Source of the DNA: Knoellia sp. p5-6-4
GTDB taxonomy: Bacteria; Actinomycetota; Actinomycetes; Actinomycetales; Dermatophilaceae
NCBI RefSeq assembly: GCF_029222705.1
Contig: NZ_JARGZF010000001.1
Location: forward strand, 306,437 to 370,436
Reading direction: 5' to 3'
DNA: 64,000 bases
Part shown: positions 60,284-64,000 of the stretch, one piece after another
Layout of the letters: each line of letters begins with the position of its first letter
Numbering within the stretch: position 1 is the first letter of the stretch
Notes under the pieces: generated by a model
Database searches by the model: none
Seen by the model: the letters and a program-made list of their open reading frames with translations, nothing else
Told to the model about the DNA's origin: nothing
Made by a program: the position numbers and the translations under genes

Positions 60284-60392
60284 GTTCGTGACCCTGTGAC
60301 GAGCCCCGGCCGGTATGCCGCGGGCGCGACCCTGTGCCGCGCTCAAGTCCGGTGAGTGAGCGCCGCCATCCAGATCGTGAGACGGTCTTTCC

Positions 60393-60430
60393 GTAACACC
60401 GGCGAAACATTTGGGTCATGGGTGGGAAAC
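60393..60430 (+). promoter_or_regulatory. GlnR box upstream of glnA
   Basis: GTAAC-N6-GAAAC-N6-GTCAT-N6-GAAAC, the two-site consensus for the actinobacterial nitrogen regulator GlnR, with exact 6-base spacers. A TACGGT hexamer (60441-60446) downstream could be the -10 box, placing the GlnR box over the -35 region, as expected for nitrogen-limited activation. Confidence 0.82.
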
Positions 60431-60496
60431 CCGCGGCCGTTACGGTGGGTCGCGACGCACCGGGTGGCTTCCCGCCGCCCCTTCACAGGAGGCTAG

Positions 60497-61921
<1,425 letters not shown>

Positions 61922-61939
61922 CCGAGCGTCAGCGAGGCA

Positions 61940-61997
61940 GAAACGGCGGCTGGCCTGCGAACGTCTACGGACGTCCCGCAGCGTCAGCCGCCGTTTC
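61940..61997. terminator. Compound hairpin after glnA
   Basis: A 13-bp outer stem (61940-61952 with 61985-61997) encloses inner arms 61955-61959/61977-61981 and 61961-61965/61970-61974. The right arm overlaps the end of the convergent gene. It likely terminates glnA transcripts. Confidence 0.65.
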
Positions 61998-62574
61998 GCG
62001 TTGGCACGCGGGAGTCCTGCTCGTCCCAGCGCAGGTCCAGAGCATCGAGCCAGCCAAGGTCAGCCTCGGACGGTGCAGAGGCCACAACCCAGTGCGCCTG
62101 CTCGACTGCACAGATCATCAGGACCGTCCGATCCCGCACCCTGATCCGCTGCCTCGTGCCTGGCCAGCTCCACTCAGCGCAGGGCAGAGAGCTGGTGAGC
62201 TCCTCCAGACGCCGAACCGCGTCCGTGCCGAACTCCTGCGCGCTGCGATGGGCGGGCAAGGCCCACACCGCCTCGAAGCCGGCGTGATGCAGCCAGAACG
62301 CCTCACCGTCCTCCTCGATATCACGCCAGGACGCGTCGGGCTCGTTCTCCCGCTCGACGAATCTGCCATCCGGGCGACGCCCCCACAGCCACACCCCTTG
62401 GTTCTCGACCACCAGAACCTCGACTTCCCCATCTCTCCATGGTTCCGAGGGAACAGCATTGAAGGAGAGGAGAGGCTCGACCATCGCCCGCGGTTCCAAG
62501 CCCTCGTTCGAGGACCCGAACCACAGCGCGACGAACTCCGGCAGCGAACCTGACACCACGCCATCGTCGTGCAT
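61984..62574 (-). CDS. SMI1/KNR4 (SUKH)-like or immunity-type protein
   Basis: 196 residues: SLPEFVALWFGSSNEGLEPR, then VLVVENQGVWLWGRRPDGRF, ERENEPDASWRDIEED, EAFWLHHAGFEAVWALP and a C-terminal ICAVEQAHWVVASAPSEADL. The ENQGVW-W-RENEP pattern resembles proteins I recall from streptomycetes, sometimes grouped with SUKH-type immunity proteins. No toxin gene is adjacent. It marks the start of a less GC-rich accessory end. Confidence 0.5.
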   Translation of the reverse strand: MHDDGVVSGSLPEFVALWFGSSNEGLEPRAMVEPLLSFNAVPSEPWRDGEVEVLVVENQGVWLWGRRPDGRFVERENEPDASWRDIEEDGEAFWLHHAGFEAVWALPAHRSAQEFGTDAVRRLEELTSSLPCAEWSWPGTRQRIRVRDRTVLMICAVEQAHWVVASAPSEADLGWLDALDLRWDEQDSRVPTRNGG

Positions 62575-62870
62575 GTTGCCCCACGATGGTTCCGAACGCG
62601 CTCACAAGCCGCGAAGGCCAATCTCGGTCTCGTGACACGGCATGCTCCGATCAGAACCGCTCGGGAGCTCGGCTGCCACAGTGGCCGGTTCCGCGGCAGG
62701 CTGACGACGTGAACCCCGCGGAAGCTCGGATCGAACTGAAGCTCTTGGGCAAGGACCCCGAGCTGACGGCCGCTTGCTGACGATGGGCCTTGTCGACAGC
62801 CGCGACCTACCGCTCCTCGCTACCCACTGGATGGCGGCCGGGAACGAGGGGTCTCGCTCGTCGAGATGGC
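62575..62870. other. Non-coding or decayed stretch
   Basis: About 300 bases without a convincing gene. A 23-codon frame (GTG 62709 to 62780) reads NPAEARIELKLLGKDPEL then stops; it resembles the first residues of small streptomycete-type proteins but is cut short. The missing N-terminal half of the methyltransferase remnant below could also lie here in scrambled form. Confidence 0.4.
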
Positions 62871-63226
62871 ATGTCTGACGCCGGAGTCGACTTGTCGTCC
62901 GTGGCCGTGCAGACCTGCCGCGACTTGGGACTCGATGGGGTCGAGGCCTCGGCGGTGGCTCTTCCCTTCGACGACAACGCCTTCGACGCCGCCTAATCCA
63001 TGAGCACGCTGATGCACCTGCCCGGAAACGGTTTCCCACTGGCGGTCCAAGAGCTTGCCCGGGTGGTCCGACCCGGTGGGACGGTCGCAATCGGCGTGTG
63101 GGCCACACGAGCAACCGCGAGTGGACCAGCTCGGACGGCCGTTACCTCAACCACCGCTCCGACGAGCAGCTCCAGCACGACCTTCAGCCTGTGGGAAGCA
63201 TCGTGGCCTTCGACACCTGGGGCTGA
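62871..63226 (+). pseudogene. Decayed class I SAM-dependent methyltransferase
   Basis: In one frame: GVDLSSVAVQTCRDLGL, then VALPFDDNAFDAA, a stop (TAA 62994-62996), then SMSTLMHLPGNGFPLAVQEL and RVVRPGGTVAIGVW. At about 63101 the frame shifts by one base, after which GHTSNREWTSSDGRYLNHRS and VGSIVAFDTWG complete the C-terminus. The order of motifs matches a small methyltransferase; the glycine-rich SAM motif I is missing. One TAC/TAT to TAA change, one lost G in a G-run and a missing N-terminus make it inactive. Confidence 0.75.
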
Positions 63227-63228
63227 GG

Positions 63229-63972
63229 TCACCTGCCGCTCCCACCGGAGACGAGGCTCCGCAGCCGCTCCCGACGGGCAAGGTAGCGGGCGCCGAACCG
63301 CTCCTCAGACTTCGCCCTCTTCCGCTCGGAGTAGAAGCGCCGGGCCCAGAAGGACTCCGGCTTGGCCAGACGCAGCGCACCGACGAGGGCGACCAGTGGC
63401 ACCGGAAGACTGATGAGTCCGGTGGCCAGCTTTCCTTTCAGCAGACAGATGATCGTGTACGAGATGTGGATGACCACGCCGAGCGAGCTGATGACCAGGC
63501 CCTGAGCCTCCACAGAGCCCGGTTCTACGCCGAACGGCGACGTGCCCGCGAGAAGAGCCAGGCCCACCACCCCGGCCACCATGACCGCGTCGATGGACTT
63601 GCGCCCCTCCTCGGTCCAGTAGACGTCCTTGAGATACAGCCACAGAGCGAACTCGTCGAGGGCGAGTGCCGCGCCCGCGCCGAAGAGGACGCTGAGCACC
63701 TCGTGCCACGGAGAAGACGGACTGAACCGGAACTCCAGCATGCCCGTCACCAGCACCAGCAGGATTCCCCAGACCTGGTGGTGGACGTGGACACCGCCGA
63801 TGTAGACGTCCTTGACTGCGGTGCCTTGCTGTCCGGACTCCCTCCCCGTCCGCGAACGGATCCGCAACGTGACCCACCGGGTGACGGCATACGTGAACAC
63901 GAACCCTAAGAGGAGCCACAGCATGGCCGACCTGCCGGTGTCGACCAGATAGCGCTGGTACCAGTCGAACAT
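63229..63972 (-). CDS. Polytopic membrane protein with HxHH motif
   Basis: About 247 residues with six or so membrane segments. Notable: KDVYIGGVHVHHQVWGILLV, with three histidines at a membrane edge, and DEFALWLYLKDVYWTEEGRK with acidic residues in a helix; together these could bind a metal. A basic tail (ERFGARYLARRERLRSL) ends it. I recall similar proteins in actinobacteria, with no function. Starts ATG 63972, GTG 63975 and TTG 63984 are all possible. TAT codons appear here outside the GTATGCC word, unlike in the core genes. Confidence 0.7.
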   Translation of the reverse strand: MFDWYQRYLVDTGRSAMLWLLLGFVFTYAVTRWVTLRIRSRTGRESGQQGTAVKDVYIGGVHVHHQVWGILLVLVTGMLEFRFSPSSPWHEVLSVLFGAGAALALDEFALWLYLKDVYWTEEGRKSIDAVMVAGVVGLALLAGTSPFGVEPGSVEAQGLVISSLGVVIHISYTIICLLKGKLATGLISLPVPLVALVGALRLAKPESFWARRFYSERKRAKSEERFGARYLARRERLRSLVSGGSGR

Positions 63973-64000
63973 CACGACAGACAAGGTGCGTCGGAGGTTG

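Noticed and set aside
62602-63114. A 170-codon minus frame over the methyltransferase remnant
   Set aside because: Arg/Pro/Ser-rich with no motif, and opposite a better-supported decayed + strand gene.

Overview
The window is a gene-dense, very GC-rich chromosome segment from an actinobacterium. The evidence is: an actinobacterial cytochrome bcc-aa3 set (ctaE, qcrC, qcrA, qcrB, ctaF, ctaD, ctaC), actinobacteria-only families (DUF3043, DUF4191, DUF5302, an F420-type LLM oxidoreductase), GTG starts at many genes, and many leaderless-type promoters. From memory, the order of the core genes (fadD, exonuclease/GIY-YIG, trpD, ctaE-qcrCAB, ctaC/D/F, adenosine kinase, erpA, glycerate kinase, DUF3043, cobT, cobS, gcvT, pepA, sucB, a TIGR01777 gene, lipB, lipA, DUF4191, RDD, glnA) follows the fadD15 to glnA1 region of Mycobacterium tuberculosis. 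A Micrococcales host (Intrasporangiaceae-like) is my best guess, but it is not proven by the sequence. I saw no tRNA, rRNA, CRISPR array, prophage or insertion sequence.

Layout. 0-9 kb: lipid activation (fadD), a membrane GT-C-like protein, a metallopeptidase-like lipoprotein, a DnaQ/UvrC-like nuclease, an Lrp-type effector domain, trpD and a pseudo-receiver. 9-17.6 kb: the respiratory supercomplex as two convergent operons, ctaE-qcrCAB (+) and ctaC-ctaD-ctaF (-), separated by two small genes and two hairpins. 17.6-19.1 kb: a cysteine-desulfurase-like protein with no lysine at all, overlapping a TusA gene. 19-30.6 kb: aat, adenosine kinase, erpA, glycerate kinase, a DEAD-box helicase with a tandem-repeat tail, nadA, a reductase/GST pair, an M20 peptidase and DUF3043. 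30.9-37.9 kb: a vitamin B12 block with cobT (-) and, on the + strand, a cobalamin riboswitch leading into SCO2322-like protein, EcfT, a fused two-domain EcfA, EcfS, cobU and cobS.

37.9-48 kb: LLM oxidoreductase, gcvT, leucyl aminopeptidase, small conserved genes, lpd-sucB-TIGR01777 and a membrane Ser/Thr kinase. 48-54 kb: accessory genes (S51 peptidase, secreted DUF1996 protein behind a CRP-type site, Gfo/Idh oxidoreductase, MMPL transporter). 53.6-57.2 kb: lipB, YczE-like, TPR protein, lipA, DUF4191. 57.2-62 kb: ATP-grasp, DUF4097-PadR pair with its own operator-like repeats, RDD protein, and glnA behind a GlnR box. 62-64 kb: a less GC-rich end with a SUKH-like gene, a decayed methyltransferase and a membrane protein.

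How parts connect: lipB and lipA make the lipoyl group carried by SucB, and SucB works with Lpd. GcvT belongs to the other lipoate-dependent system. ErpA can supply Fe-S clusters to LipA and NadA. The B12 block combines uptake (ECF) with late lower-loop assembly (cobU, cobT, cobS), which is a salvage layout. The main leads for follow-up are the lysine-free NifS-like/TusA pair, a dispersed GTATGCC word that overrides codon preference, the riboswitch with a visible Shine-Dalgarno-masking hairpin, the PadR operator repeats, and the CRP-type site upstream of the DUF1996 gene.
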